From NCBI RefSeq assembly GCF_026230105.1, contig NC_079480.1, positions 11,078,488-11,142,487 of the forward strand: 64,000 bases of DNA. Reading direction: 5' to 3'. Source of the stretch: Diorhabda sublineata. Lineage: Eukaryota; Arthropoda; Insecta; Coleoptera; Chrysomelidae. The position numbers and the translations under genes are program-made. The notes beneath the pieces were generated by a model. It had not been told where the DNA came from. It worked only from the letters and a program-made list of their open reading frames with translations, and searched no databases. Positions 1 through 10,259 of the stretch are shown one piece after another (the stretch's first letter is position 1; each line of letters opens with the position of its first letter).

Positions 1-640
1 AGAATGAACACATTAGATAATCTGGGTTAGAAATTTAATATAAGGATGATAAATAAAAGGACAGAGATAAAACTGAGAAAAACAGCTGGAAAACGGGAAT
101 GTCCGGGATAACAAATGAAGTATTATTAGAAAAGCTCAATCAGAAGCCAATAGGAAATGAAACAGTTGAATAATAAAAAGAGGGATAGAAGCAAAAAGAA
201 ATTATAAGAAAAATGAAAAAAGGCTCACAAGAAGGAAAAAAAACAAGGAAAACAATACAACAAATGAATGAAATATTCATAGTAGTCAGCAATAATTCTA
301 TGGGTGTAATATTTATATAATTTATACTTGCAATTTTTATTAACTTGATTCAATATTTGTCGCATGAAATTATGACACATCTTAAGTATTGTTATTTTAT
401 AGAGATTTTGTAGAGATAAATACTGAGAGAGACTGTGCTTAGTGAATATCCAGTCTGAAGTCCACAATTTTCATAGAGAAAAGCATTGATCATTACAAGT
501 GACTGAAACTATCCCAATTATTGTTAGTTTGAGGTGATAGAAATGAAAAATTAAAGGTATTTACTATGTTTATAGTTGAAACTTATGTGGTAAAAATTTA
601 GCAGCCAATAGTTGTAAGTTGACCGATCGTCGAGGTCAAT
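1..640. other. AT/AG-rich non-coding sequence
   Basis: No gene or recognisable element. The first 250 bases are purine-rich on the plus strand with runs of gaaaa and aagga. The short minus-strand open frame at 225-467 has no recognisable domain and looks like chance. Confidence 0.4.
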
Positions 641-701
641 TGATACCTTTTTGATATTTGTTATCTAACTCCTTCAAAGCAGTATCAAAATACGTACAAA
701 A

Positions 702-1088
702 CGAGGATGGTCCCAGAAGTACTTGACCTGACCTAGAGATGGCGGTAGTTGCTTGAAAAATCCCACTGTGTTAAAAAGTAAACAATCTATACAGCATATG
801 TTCCAAGTTTGAAGATGTCACGTTGTTTAGAATTTGCTGCCTAAACAGAAGAACAATCAAAACAATGGATTGAGAAGGAAGAAAAAATGGTTCGGTGGTT
901 ATAGATTTTCCAGCAATGAAAAGGTGATGTCGGCAGTTGATGGCTATTTTGAGATTTTGATAAGCTTGACGATTCTTATTATCAAAAGGGTATCGAAAAG
1001 TGTATGGAGCTAAAAGGACATTACATTGAAAAACAAATATACTTTTTTCAAAAATTTTTGTGTTTTCTTTGTTGGACCAGATCCTGAG
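702..1088 (+). mobile_element. Internally deleted mariner element
   Basis: The left end (cgaggatggtcccagaag) and right end (gttggaccagatcctgag) are imperfect inverted repeats. Both resemble the ends of the longer mariner at 15149-16244. Inside, short coding remnants can be read on the plus strand: SKQWIEKE, and YYQKGIEKCMELKGHYIEK near 977-1035, which matches the C-terminal end of the mariner transposase seen at 16115-16194. The whole DDE core is missing, so this is a deletion derivative of about 390 bp. Confidence 0.7.
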
Positions 1089-2448
1089 ACCATCCATTTT
1101 TGTAAAAGAGATATATTTTCTTCTGATGACTGTGATAATGGTCAACAAATATTTGTGGTGGGTTATTTAATAATAAATTTATTGATCGAATATTTCGCAT
1201 AACCGACTCAATATTCAATTTTTTTAATGATAATTTTCGATGTGCGGTTTCTTGATTGAATTCCATTTCCGTTGGTGGCCCTGTACATTATGGTGGCACG
1301 TGAAAATTTTAGTAAACGAATCGTTCATATTTTTTTCAGGAATTCTTTGAACAAAAACCTCATTTCGAACCTGGTTAGGGAACAGATGAGAGGAAGAGAC
1401 CATTGTAAATGAAAGTTCATGAAAATCATTCATTTTGAAATTTAATATTTGTATCGATAGAGCATGACGAAAGTATTCTTATTTTCAACATTTTCCACTT
1501 TGCTATAAAATATATTAAACAAGTTCTATATTTGAAATATTCTCTATACCCACAGGATTAGAAAAAAAGAGATGCTCAATATTTTATATTGAAAAAGTGT
1601 GTATGTCGAGCAAGTTATCAAAAATTCAATGTAGAATTCAGGAGTTTACGAAAATGGATACAGAAGATAACTAGTTGTCGATCTCGTTTGATATATTGGT
1701 TTCAAAAAATTTATTGTCGTATTTCTACGGTTCTAGATTATTATTTTTTTGGGCAATTTCACTCAGACCTTCCGGTCTAAGAGTATTTTTCAAATTTACC
1801 AAGTATATTTACGTATTTTACTTTTCAAATTAAATTTCCCAATTGTGCAGATCTCTGACGTAAATATGATTATTGGTATGATAGAATGGAAGTTAAAAGC
1901 CAAAAGAAACGTCTTGTATGAAAAAATGTCCATTTTAACACCAAAAAATATTATTCACTGAAATAGAAAGAATTATACTGCATTCGGAAAAAGTGTAGAG
2001 TAATAAATCAATCCCTCTTCTGGCCACCATAACCGTAGTCACATTTAAGAACAATTTATTATTTTATTTTATCAAACAAGCAAATGAATCCAACATTCAT
2101 TTTCTAAGAAATTTATTGCATCAAATTCAAATTCAAATCAAAGGAATGATGTTGATAGGTAAATATTTCACGCCCTTTATAGTATATACCTATAACAGAC
2201 AGGTTAATTTGAAAACTATTTGTAAAATGTTTTCTGGGAAAAATGAAAATAAGGTACATTTTGCAAGCGGGTAACAAAAGATTAAAATATGAGGTATACT
2301 TAAATGGTTATTGACAAGTTTCAGTTCAAGAAAAAGTCCTATAAAAGAAAATTCCCAATACACAACGCAGTGTTTGTCACATAAACGTTTACATAACCTT
2401 TGAAAACTATACTCCAATACATAAAGTGAAGCATGCACTCTCTGTTAA

Positions 2449-3530
2449 CGAGAAAGCCATGGCTTTAAATGTATATGGTGCATTAAAATATCAGTACCCT
2501 TCAGTGAGTGTGGTATGTGTTCGAATATGACAGGTCTAGGAAAATCAACGGTCTACAAAGTTCTTAAGGAAAGGAAAACAAGTGGATGTTTAAGTGGTCC
2601 AAAATCTCGGTCAGGAAGGCCAAAGGTTTACATCGATGAAAATTACAAATATGCAAAAGTCCACTCATGTTACTTTAAAAAGAAAATTCCTACTATTGAT
2701 AAAATTTTGGCGTCCTTTTTGGAAGACGGATGGCCAACAATCAGCAGAAATAAGCTTTGGCAGGTTTTACATGAAGTAAATTTTTGTTGGAAAAAACAAC
2801 GTGAAAATTCATATTTAAAAGATTCCGAAGAAATTGTTTGTTGGAAATGGTCTTAATTACGGACGATTGAAAAACTCTGGGAGGATGGAAAAACTATTTT
2901 TTATTTGGACGAGACTTGGGTTAACAAGGGGCACACTGTAGGAAAAATATGGCAAGATAAGGCGGTTAACAATTATATACAAGCTTTCTTGGAGGGACTA
3001 TCAACAGGATTGAGAGCTACATCAGGAAAAGGCAGGCGATTAATAGTAACACATATTGACAGTGACAGTGCTTCTGTTGATGGTGGCCTACTGTTATTTG
3101 AATGAAAAAAAAACCGGTGAATATCACGAGGATATGAATGCAGATTTCAGCCGGATCTGTAATTGTTCTTGACAACGCCAGTTACCACTCGAAACAAGTG
3201 AAAGTCTACCTACGACGTCATGGAGAAAACAAGACATTATTAACTGGTTAATACAAAAAATATTACATTTAACAATGACCCTATCACTGTGAACTCAATC
3301 CGATCGAACTGATATGGGCCCAAGTAGCTCGAAAAAACATTTAAATTAAAGGACTTCAGAATATTACTTAAGGAAGCTTTAAAAAGCGTTACTGCTGAAA
3401 ACTGGCAAAAATACAATCAGCATGTTATCAAAGAGGAGGAAAAAATTTGGGAATTAGACAACATTATTGATCAAACTGTAGAACCTCTCATGATTAATTT
3501 AAACAATTCATCCACTAGTTGTTCGAAATA
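2449..3530 (+). pseudogene. IS630/Tc1-like DDE transposase, decayed
   Basis: A transposase of the IS630-Tc1-mariner superfamily is read in pieces. A start at 2459 gives MALNVYGALKYQYPS. A frame shift then leads to the helix-turn-helix part at 2515-2856, with GLGKSTVYKVLKER and SGRPK. A stop at 2854 precedes the first catalytic block at 2896-3105, FYLDETWVNKGHT, followed by GLSTGLRATSGKGRRLIV. Past a stop near 3103, a DNAPYHS-type block is corrupted at about 3165-3195. The WAQV segment sits near 3315 and the tail ends at the stop near 3530. At least four stops or shifts mean it is dead. Terminal inverted repeats were not found. Confidence 0.8.
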
Positions 3531-3559
3531 AAATACATATATTTGAAATATGTACATAC

Positions 3560-4880
3560 TTTAAATATGTTTCAGGAAATAGACAGTAGACTGTTGTATA
3601 TAATACAGTAATGTGTAGTATATAAGTATGAAAATAGTGTATATATTATAGTAATGTGTAGTTGAGTATATTTTGTATTTTTCATACTTATATGTATATA
3701 CTTGTATTTGTAAATAATTGAATAAAAATAACTGTATACATTAATATACATATATATAAGCAATAATAATATTTTATTAATTACGAAAAACCCATTGCAA
3801 CGGCTATGATGGTAAGGGTCTTCTTAATTTTGGGAAGACTCAAAAGTTGGTGTGAAAGTATTAAAATAGAGAGAGAAATAAGGATATCCTTCAATTTTGG
3901 AAAGAAAAGAACGGCCATTCGGATTATCTAGGTAACCGCTTAAATTTTAGTACGGTTAATTATGGGGAAAATATATCTTTGTCCAGTTACTTATTTATCA
4001 TTGGCATATTTAAGTATTCCAAATTTTGGACGAAAAATACCGTACTAAAAATTTCAGGGTTTTGCATTTATGATGAGCATTTATTACTCTAAGCTTTTTC
4101 CCAATAGAGTATAATAAAGGAATAATAAGAATTAAGCAGTTGTAAACAAAGTTAAGAATGATAGGTTAAGCAGTTAATAATTTTATTGACTATTCACGTA
4201 GTCAAATGTAGTAATAGTTATTTACGTAATTAGTATTTGACTACGTTACGCTATTTCCATAACGTGTTTACATACAATATTTCAACTAATTCCGCGCTTT
4301 TATAATATTTAAAAGAATCTTCAATTACAATGAAAACATTAACGTGGAATCAATAATCAAATGGTAATAGTCAAAACAAGTCGGAAGTAATTACTTGAAA
4401 TATCTTCAGATAGCGAATCAGACATTCCATTTGAAGTAAGAGAGTCTGCAAATGCTGCATTGGGTATTCAGTATTGCTGAAGTAAATTTGGTTCCTGAAG
4501 TAAATTTGGTTGCTGAACTAACGTGGATTTCAATTCGATTTTTGTAAACTTTTGTTAATACGCTGTTACTAGAATATTTCCACAATAATATGGCGCCATC
4601 TTAATTAGTTCCTTTTCTAATACACTGTTGTCCTTACTTCTACTCTCTATTTAAACCAGTCACTCCTCTCTAATGTGATGAACAAAATAATCATAATAAC
4701 TTGACCACTTATACAGGATGGACAATCTAATAGACGCCATTTATTTTTGTTTGATTGTATCTCATGTGTTTTTCCGAACATTTGTTGAAATGAATCGATC
4801 ATTAGACTAGATGAATTGAAACTATAATTTGAAGGTACGTTTCATAACCTAGTACATACTCTACATTTTGTGAGTGAGGA
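3560..4880. other. Intergenic AT-rich region with small repeats
   Basis: No gene is seen. At 3596-3665 a short TA-rich block with aatgtgtagt occurs twice. At 4196-4251 acgtagtcaaat is followed by its inverse, atttgactacgt. At 4472-4507 an 18-bp unit (ctgaagtaaatttggtt) is repeated in tandem. Confidence 0.4.
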
Positions 4881-4889
4881 AATCCAGCT

Positions 4890-5410
4890 CGTTTGATTAT
4901 TCAGTCATTCGGGCAACGACGAAATGACATCGCTCGCCAAATTTCTATTTGCAAATTCACCTATGGGCACAGAGCTCATTTTTGGTGTAGCCAAAAATAT
5001 TGCTATTACGTCTCTCAAAAGTCTTCTTGCAAGGCAAGATATTTCAAAATACTTGGCATGAGAAAGGATATGGAATACTCACAGCTAGGCCTCTTGCCTC
5101 TCTTAAGAAACAAACGTTCCATTCAAATAGGCGCCAAATTCGACTGGTGACTGAGCTTTCAACCTAACACGGTCATATAAAACACCATCTACACACTATG
5201 GGCATCACAGACGATCCAGAATGCCGAATGTACATGGAGAAGGAATAAACTGCAAACAATGTCATCTGTGAATGTCTAGCATTAACATTCGTGCAGTTCA
5301 GATACTTGGAAAAGCCTCATAGCTTTCCTATCAAAAGGTTCAAGCCAAAATACCTGATCGGGTTTTTAGAGGACACCGGCCTTCAGTTATTTCAAGTAAG
5401 GCAGAGCTTA
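4890..5410 (+). pseudogene. Non-LTR retrotransposon tail (RNase H and zinc-knuckle-like end)
   Basis: Plus-strand frames give GVAKNIAITSL near 4985, then TMGI.DDPECRMY and a decayed ANNVICECLAL near 5195-5285, followed by RFRYLGKAS and KPKYLIGFLEDTGL near 5345-5385. The run of Cys and His in the order DPECRMC...ANHVICECP is typical of the C-terminal end of LINEs that carry an RNase H domain (Jockey/R1-like groups). Frame changes and stops break it. The clade is not certain. Confidence 0.65.
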
Positions 5411-6589
5411 TCAGAATGACCTCCCACTACCACATCCATTTCGCTAAACAATATTTGGAGTCCAATCCACAGTCAACCGATTTAGCTGCACGTGATGAAC
5501 CAACTTCAAAGAGTGAAAAGGTACTAAAGTGGGAAAGGTTATGGTATCAATTTTTCGTATACGCATAGTTTAATGATCATCAACTATCTTGATGAGATAA
5601 AAACCATAAACAGCGGCTATTACAAGGTGATCTCGTTTGAAAAAGGGTGCTATAACATCTAAACTGTGTAACGTGTCACAAATCAATGAAAACGATGTCA
5701 AAATTTCATGTATTGGATTCCGCATCCTCCTTATTCTTCAGTTCTGGCCCCTAGTGAGTTTTTCCTGTTCTCAAAAAGATGCCCGTGGTCAGAAATTTTT
5801 CGCTGAAGCTGTAATCTAAATACTAAATTAACGTGTGACAAAAATTTGTAGCTTATTCAATCTAAATCATATGGTGCGTGTAAGTTAACTTAATTCCTCT
5901 TACATTCTTTGACCTAAAAGAAACTAAGCCATATCCAATAACCGAATAATTTTTATAATAGCTTTTCTAATAATAAATATTTATTAAGTTTTTTGAATCT
6001 AACACTCCTTAATTTGATGAGGAACAGATCTATTCATGTTAATGAAAATATTATGTTCGCCTATACGTATAGTCGTAATTTGACTGATTTCTTATGAAAC
6101 AGACTATACTTTCTAATTTCATATTGAATATTAAATCTCATATTGTTCAGCTCACTATTTTATTTTCAATTGATTCTGTTTAATTTTTTGTTTAAAAAAT
6201 TATGGGGATATAATTATATTCGTTTTAAGAGAGAATGTAGCTACTATTTACTACATAAACATGCAGCGCTGAAGAGTGAAACCGAAGAAGAGATCGCAAA
6301 ATCACACAAATAAACAACACACTAAATTAAATTCTGAAGACATCTGTAAATTACTTTTGTACCAGAAAATGTGTAGACCAAATATCCATTAAAAGCGTGT
6401 ATATACACTCTTTGATATTGTAAAGAAGCGTGGACATTATTGCAAAGACAATTCCATAAAGACCGTAGCATATACCTTTGTTATTATTAAATTTGTGAGA
6501 TGAAAAGAACTAAGACGGAGACGCGACGTAGAAAAATAATTTATTTTCATACTTTGTTTTTCGACAGAAGAAAACAGTAAAGGTAAACG

Positions 6590-7070
6590 TACAAATAAAA
6601 ATTTCAATGATGGTTTCCTTGCAAATTCGGATTTTATTGCCAAAGTTGTTACTGGAGATGAAAATTAACTCTAGGAGTATAATCCTGAGAATAATTTGGA
6701 GTTCTCAATGAAAAACCAAGGAGTCACCTCCCTCTTAAAAAGACCGCTAATCAAAGTCGAAAATGAAGGTTATGGTGTTTATTTTATTGGATTTTATGGA
6801 CAAGGTGCAATCAGAATTAGCCAACAGCTGTCTTTTAACTTATAAATGCTTTTTATTCCGGAGTTTTTGGCCGATACAAGTTTTTCTGTCTATTTACATC
6901 CACTTACTCAACAGATTTAATCCCATGCAACTGCTGGCTCTTTCTAATACTTATTCTTGACATTAAGGGAGGCAACAACAGCCATTCAAAAAGAAACCTA
7001 CCATAAATTACTCGCTCATGTGGATTAAATTTAACTATAAATGCATTGGAGGAAATTAAAATTTTATGGT
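6590..7070 (+). pseudogene. Mariner-type transposase fragment
   Basis: Reading across frames gives ANSDFIAKVVTGDEN near 6610-6665, which is the GDE(S/N)W block carrying the first catalytic Asp of mariner transposases. It continues with LEFSMKNQGVTS and VENEGYGVYFIGFYG (6763-6830). A late block near 6910-6975 (FNPCNCWLF) corresponds to the DLNPCDFWLFP motif after the last catalytic Asp. Several stops are present and the N-terminal half is not clear. Confidence 0.7.
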
Positions 7071-7714
7071 TTCATTTTACTTTGAAATAAAGATGTTCCA
7101 ATTGATTTATCAATATTTCATTAATCACGTGTTCATTAATTTTATACGTAAAGTGGATGAACAGATCTCTTTACGTTGCGTATCGAAATGTACAAAGCTT
7201 ATTCAATGCTGCGACTTAAATCTTTCAACTGTTTAGAATGATTTAGTTGACGCAGAAGTTTGAAAATCTCAACACAATCCATCAAAGGAAGTTTTCTTAA
7301 TAACAATTCAGGTACTCAAACAATTTCATACTTGCTCGCACAATTGTTAAACTTGGTGAAGTTTGTAAAAGTTTAAACGAATCTAATCATATATTAGTAC
7401 AGTCTAATTAGACTAAAAAGTAGTGGTCAAATAACAAAACTACCTACATAGATTAATTGTGATGGAGATCTTAAGATTATCATTAGAAAGAAGCCCCATC
7501 GATCCCATGTGTGCTAAAAATCTTAATGTCAAAGGTAAAAGTTTTAGTATTTTATAATTTTTCATCTTAACGGCAATCCATATAAAAAAATAGTTCAAAC
7601 AAAAATTGTACTTAGAAGAAATTGTACATCCCCAATGGCTTCTAATAACGAAGAGAGGGTTACAATCACTGAATACTTTCGATGTTATTACATCTCACAT
7701 AAAGGTCGATGCAC

Positions 7715-7795
7715 GTCAAGCTCTTCAGAGGAGATGTAAATCAATAATATTCGTCGAGGCATTAGCCAGGAAAGTTGTTGTATTCTCTTTTGGGA
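7715..7795 (+). repeat. Left copy of a sequence flanking the foldback element
   Basis: This block (ctcttcagaggagatgtaa... and cgaggcattagccag) recurs at about 8600-8660 on the other side of the foldback element as ctcttcagaggtgatgtaa... and tgaggcattggccag. The short open frame across it (7606-7836) has no recognisable domain. Confidence 0.5.
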
Positions 7796-7875
7796 AAAGG
7801 AAAACTATATTTTCGAAATATCAAATCTCGATATAATTTCCAGAGGTGAATATTAGAAATCATTTATTTTGATAT

Positions 7876-8333
7876 ACGGGTGTTAACCAAATTTACAAAT
7901 TTTCTCAGCCCATTCCTTTCCGAGATAACACCCTTATAAGGTGATCACCGAGTTTGATTTTTTTTTCATAAAATTTCAGTAACGCTAGAAACTTGAAAAT
8001 CTGTAATTTTTCTACACTCGCAAAGGACTGACTACGGGTATTTTTTCAATATTGTTACATTGTAATTCCCACCGTATAATGTAACATGAATATTGAAAAA
8101 ATACCCGTAGTCAGTCCTTTGCGGGTGTAGAAAAATTACAGGTTTTCAAGTTTCTAGCTTGAAAAATTTTAGAAAAAAAATAAGAACTCATATTTGGTCA
8201 CCACCTTGTAAGGATATGTAATATCTCGAAAAGGGATGGGCTGAGGACATTTTGTTATAGATAAGACTCACCTTAATTTCATACGAGCAATCACCTGCTG
8301 AATTTTGTCGCATGTATTCAGAAACACCCTGTA
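7876..8333. mobile_element. Foldback (long inverted repeat) MITE, left end truncated
   Basis: Two arms of roughly 160-170 bp face each other around a centre near 8070. The left arm begins with tcagcccattcc (7905) and its inverse is gggatgggctga (8232-8243). The inner arms share tgactacgggtattttttca and its inverse. The right side continues into cgcatgtattcagaaacaccctg (8310-8332), and this outer end is missing on the left. A longer relative with both ends lies at 47466-48278. No coding content. Confidence 0.8.
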
Positions 8334-8699
8334 TTTGACACACCTCATATAACATCGGAAGGGAATCTACGATATCGGCGACTACGTTTGTTACTTACCT
8401 GTTCAGCGATTCGCAGTTAGAAGTGAGGATGGCGCGAGATAGCGTTATCTAAGAAATGTTCAACTACATGAACCAACTAGATGCGTTCTTTGACGTTGTC
8501 TTCAGTTCGTGTCTCTACTTGAACGAGAGTTTGTTATACCATTCTGATGAGAAGAAATAACATCGAATTTATTCAGTGGTCACAACCCTCTCCTTGCACC
8601 TCTTCAGAGGTGATGTAATTCAATATTCGTTGAGGCATTGGCCAGATAAGTAGAATTTTATTTTGATATATTTGATACACCTTGTATTAAATCAAAAGA

Positions 8700-9230
8700 T
8701 GAAGAGTCTATTAAAAATTCTTTCCAATTCTCAACTTAGCATCACAGGCTTGAGAAATCTCTATGGGAAACCACTTTCTTCCAAAATCAAAATGAACAAC
8801 GGGAGAAATTTGCTATGGTATCTTTCGTACAAAAGGATTGGAAGGAAATTTTAAAATAGTGGATTTAAAATTGGTTTGTAAATTCATCTATACATTAAAA
8901 CATTTGTTGGGTAATCCAAAGGATAAAATACCAAATTCGGAAAAGACAAGTATGAAGTTAGATATGGTGATTGTGACGGGAGGTATATTGGGCAGACTAA
9001 GAGATCCGTTATTGTTCGGTTTAAAGAACACATAGCTCATTTAAAATATGGACCGAGTATTACCGATCATACTAACAGTCATAAGCATGAATGAAATATA
9101 AAAAATGTAGATTGTATTCAATAATACATTGTTGGATTCATTTGAAACATTAACCTAGTTAAAAGTAAGAATATTTTAAATAAAAACAAACTGCCTATTC
9201 CTTCAACCCATTCTAATGTTTAATAATTAA
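8700..9230 (+). pseudogene. Penelope-like element fragment with GIY-YIG-type endonuclease
   Basis: Plus-strand frames give FKIVDLKLVCKFIYTLK and LLGNPKDKIPNSEKTS near 8840-8952, then after a frame shift GDCDGRYIGQTKRS and RFKEHIAHLKYG near 8964-9050, and TDHTNSHKHE near 9065-9092. A Cys-x-x-Cys region followed by YIGQT.RS..RF.EH is typical of the GIY-YIG endonuclease at the C-terminus of Penelope-like retroelements. In GRYIGQT the usual aromatic before IGQT remains. The reverse transcriptase part is absent here. A hammerhead-like repeat follows about 600 bp downstream. Confidence 0.65.
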
Positions 9231-9804
9231 CACGTTGAGCCCCAACCAAATTTGATAAGCTTCGACAATTTTTCTTATGTTTTTACACTCCAAATGAAAT
9301 GTGGATCCCAGGAAAATAAACTTGAAATTTATTGGAAATGAAAACTGTAAAAAACGATATTTTGAAGTTACATCCAACTTGCAGTATGGAAAAACAAAAT
9401 GTTCTTCGCTTCTTTATCCTTTGAATTCATGCTTTTATGTAGAATGTACAACGTGTTTTAAAGAATATAAAATAAGATGAAAAATAAAACCTTTTGGGTG
9501 AGGTCATATTTACTTAACTGCTATGTTTATTTTATGTTGAAAGATTTAGAAATAAGTGACTCCAGCAAAACTGTAAAACACATTTTTTCTTTTTGGTCCT
9601 GAATTTGGTTTGAAATAAAATATGTCGTGTGGTCCACAGGACCGCTCTGGGGAAAGTTTAGTTGCGGATCTATGGACAGCACTGGGGCTCAATGTGTTGA
9701 GGAATAAATGTGGATTTTCACGCTGAAATTATTTTTCGTAGATGAATGTTCATTAGTGAAAACAATTTGTATAAAATAAGCTGGTCAAGTTAATAGATTT
9801 TGAT

Positions 9805-9920
9805 TTGACGTCGGTCTCTGAAGAAGATAACTTGTATATCGAAACGCGCGTCAAACAGTGTTACTGTGAAGTGGTAATGTAACAGTGTGTTCAGTATGAA
9901 TATCACCAACGTTTCCAAAA
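9805..9920 (+). repeat. Hammerhead-like dispersed repeat, copy 1
   Basis: ctgaagaagataac is followed by ttgtatatcgaaacgcgcgtc, then aaacagtgttactgtg and aacagtgtgttcagtatgaata. The order CUGAAGA, hairpin, GAAAC, GCGCGUC matches the hammerhead core. Similar copies lie at 14385-14490 and, as an inverted pair, at 54155-54375. Function is inferred from pattern only. Confidence 0.55.
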
Positions 9921-10259
9921 ATTTCATCTTAAAACTGAAGACGGTATTGTGCCTATTCGATAGGAGTCTCAGTCCCTCTGCATCTGTGCAGATACAAAGA
10001 ATAAAATAATTTTGAATCTTATTAGATTTTTGGCACCATCATATGTTGCAGTCACGAGACGCCACTGAGTCGATCAAATGCGATCTGATGTTATACAATA
10101 CAGTAATGTAGTTTTTGTTTCTTAAGAGAACAGACAGAAAAACCATTTTGTACCTTGAGTTAAACAAATGTATTTCTAAAAATTCTTTCTAATACATTCA
10201 ATAATAGTGAATGTTCCGTTTTTTTATATTACCTAGTATATTAGCTTCACTATAATTAA

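Noticed and set aside
225..467. 80-codon minus-strand open frame
   Set aside because: Composition is Tyr/Ile/Phe/His-rich as expected for AT-rich noise, with no domain, promoter or splice context.
771..1266. Overlapping minus-strand frames of 125 and 72 codons
   Set aside because: They are antisense to, or overlap, the deleted mariner at 702-1088 and show no protein similarity.
3572..3763. Tyr/Ile/His-rich minus-strand frame
   Set aside because: A translation of TA-rich simple sequence.
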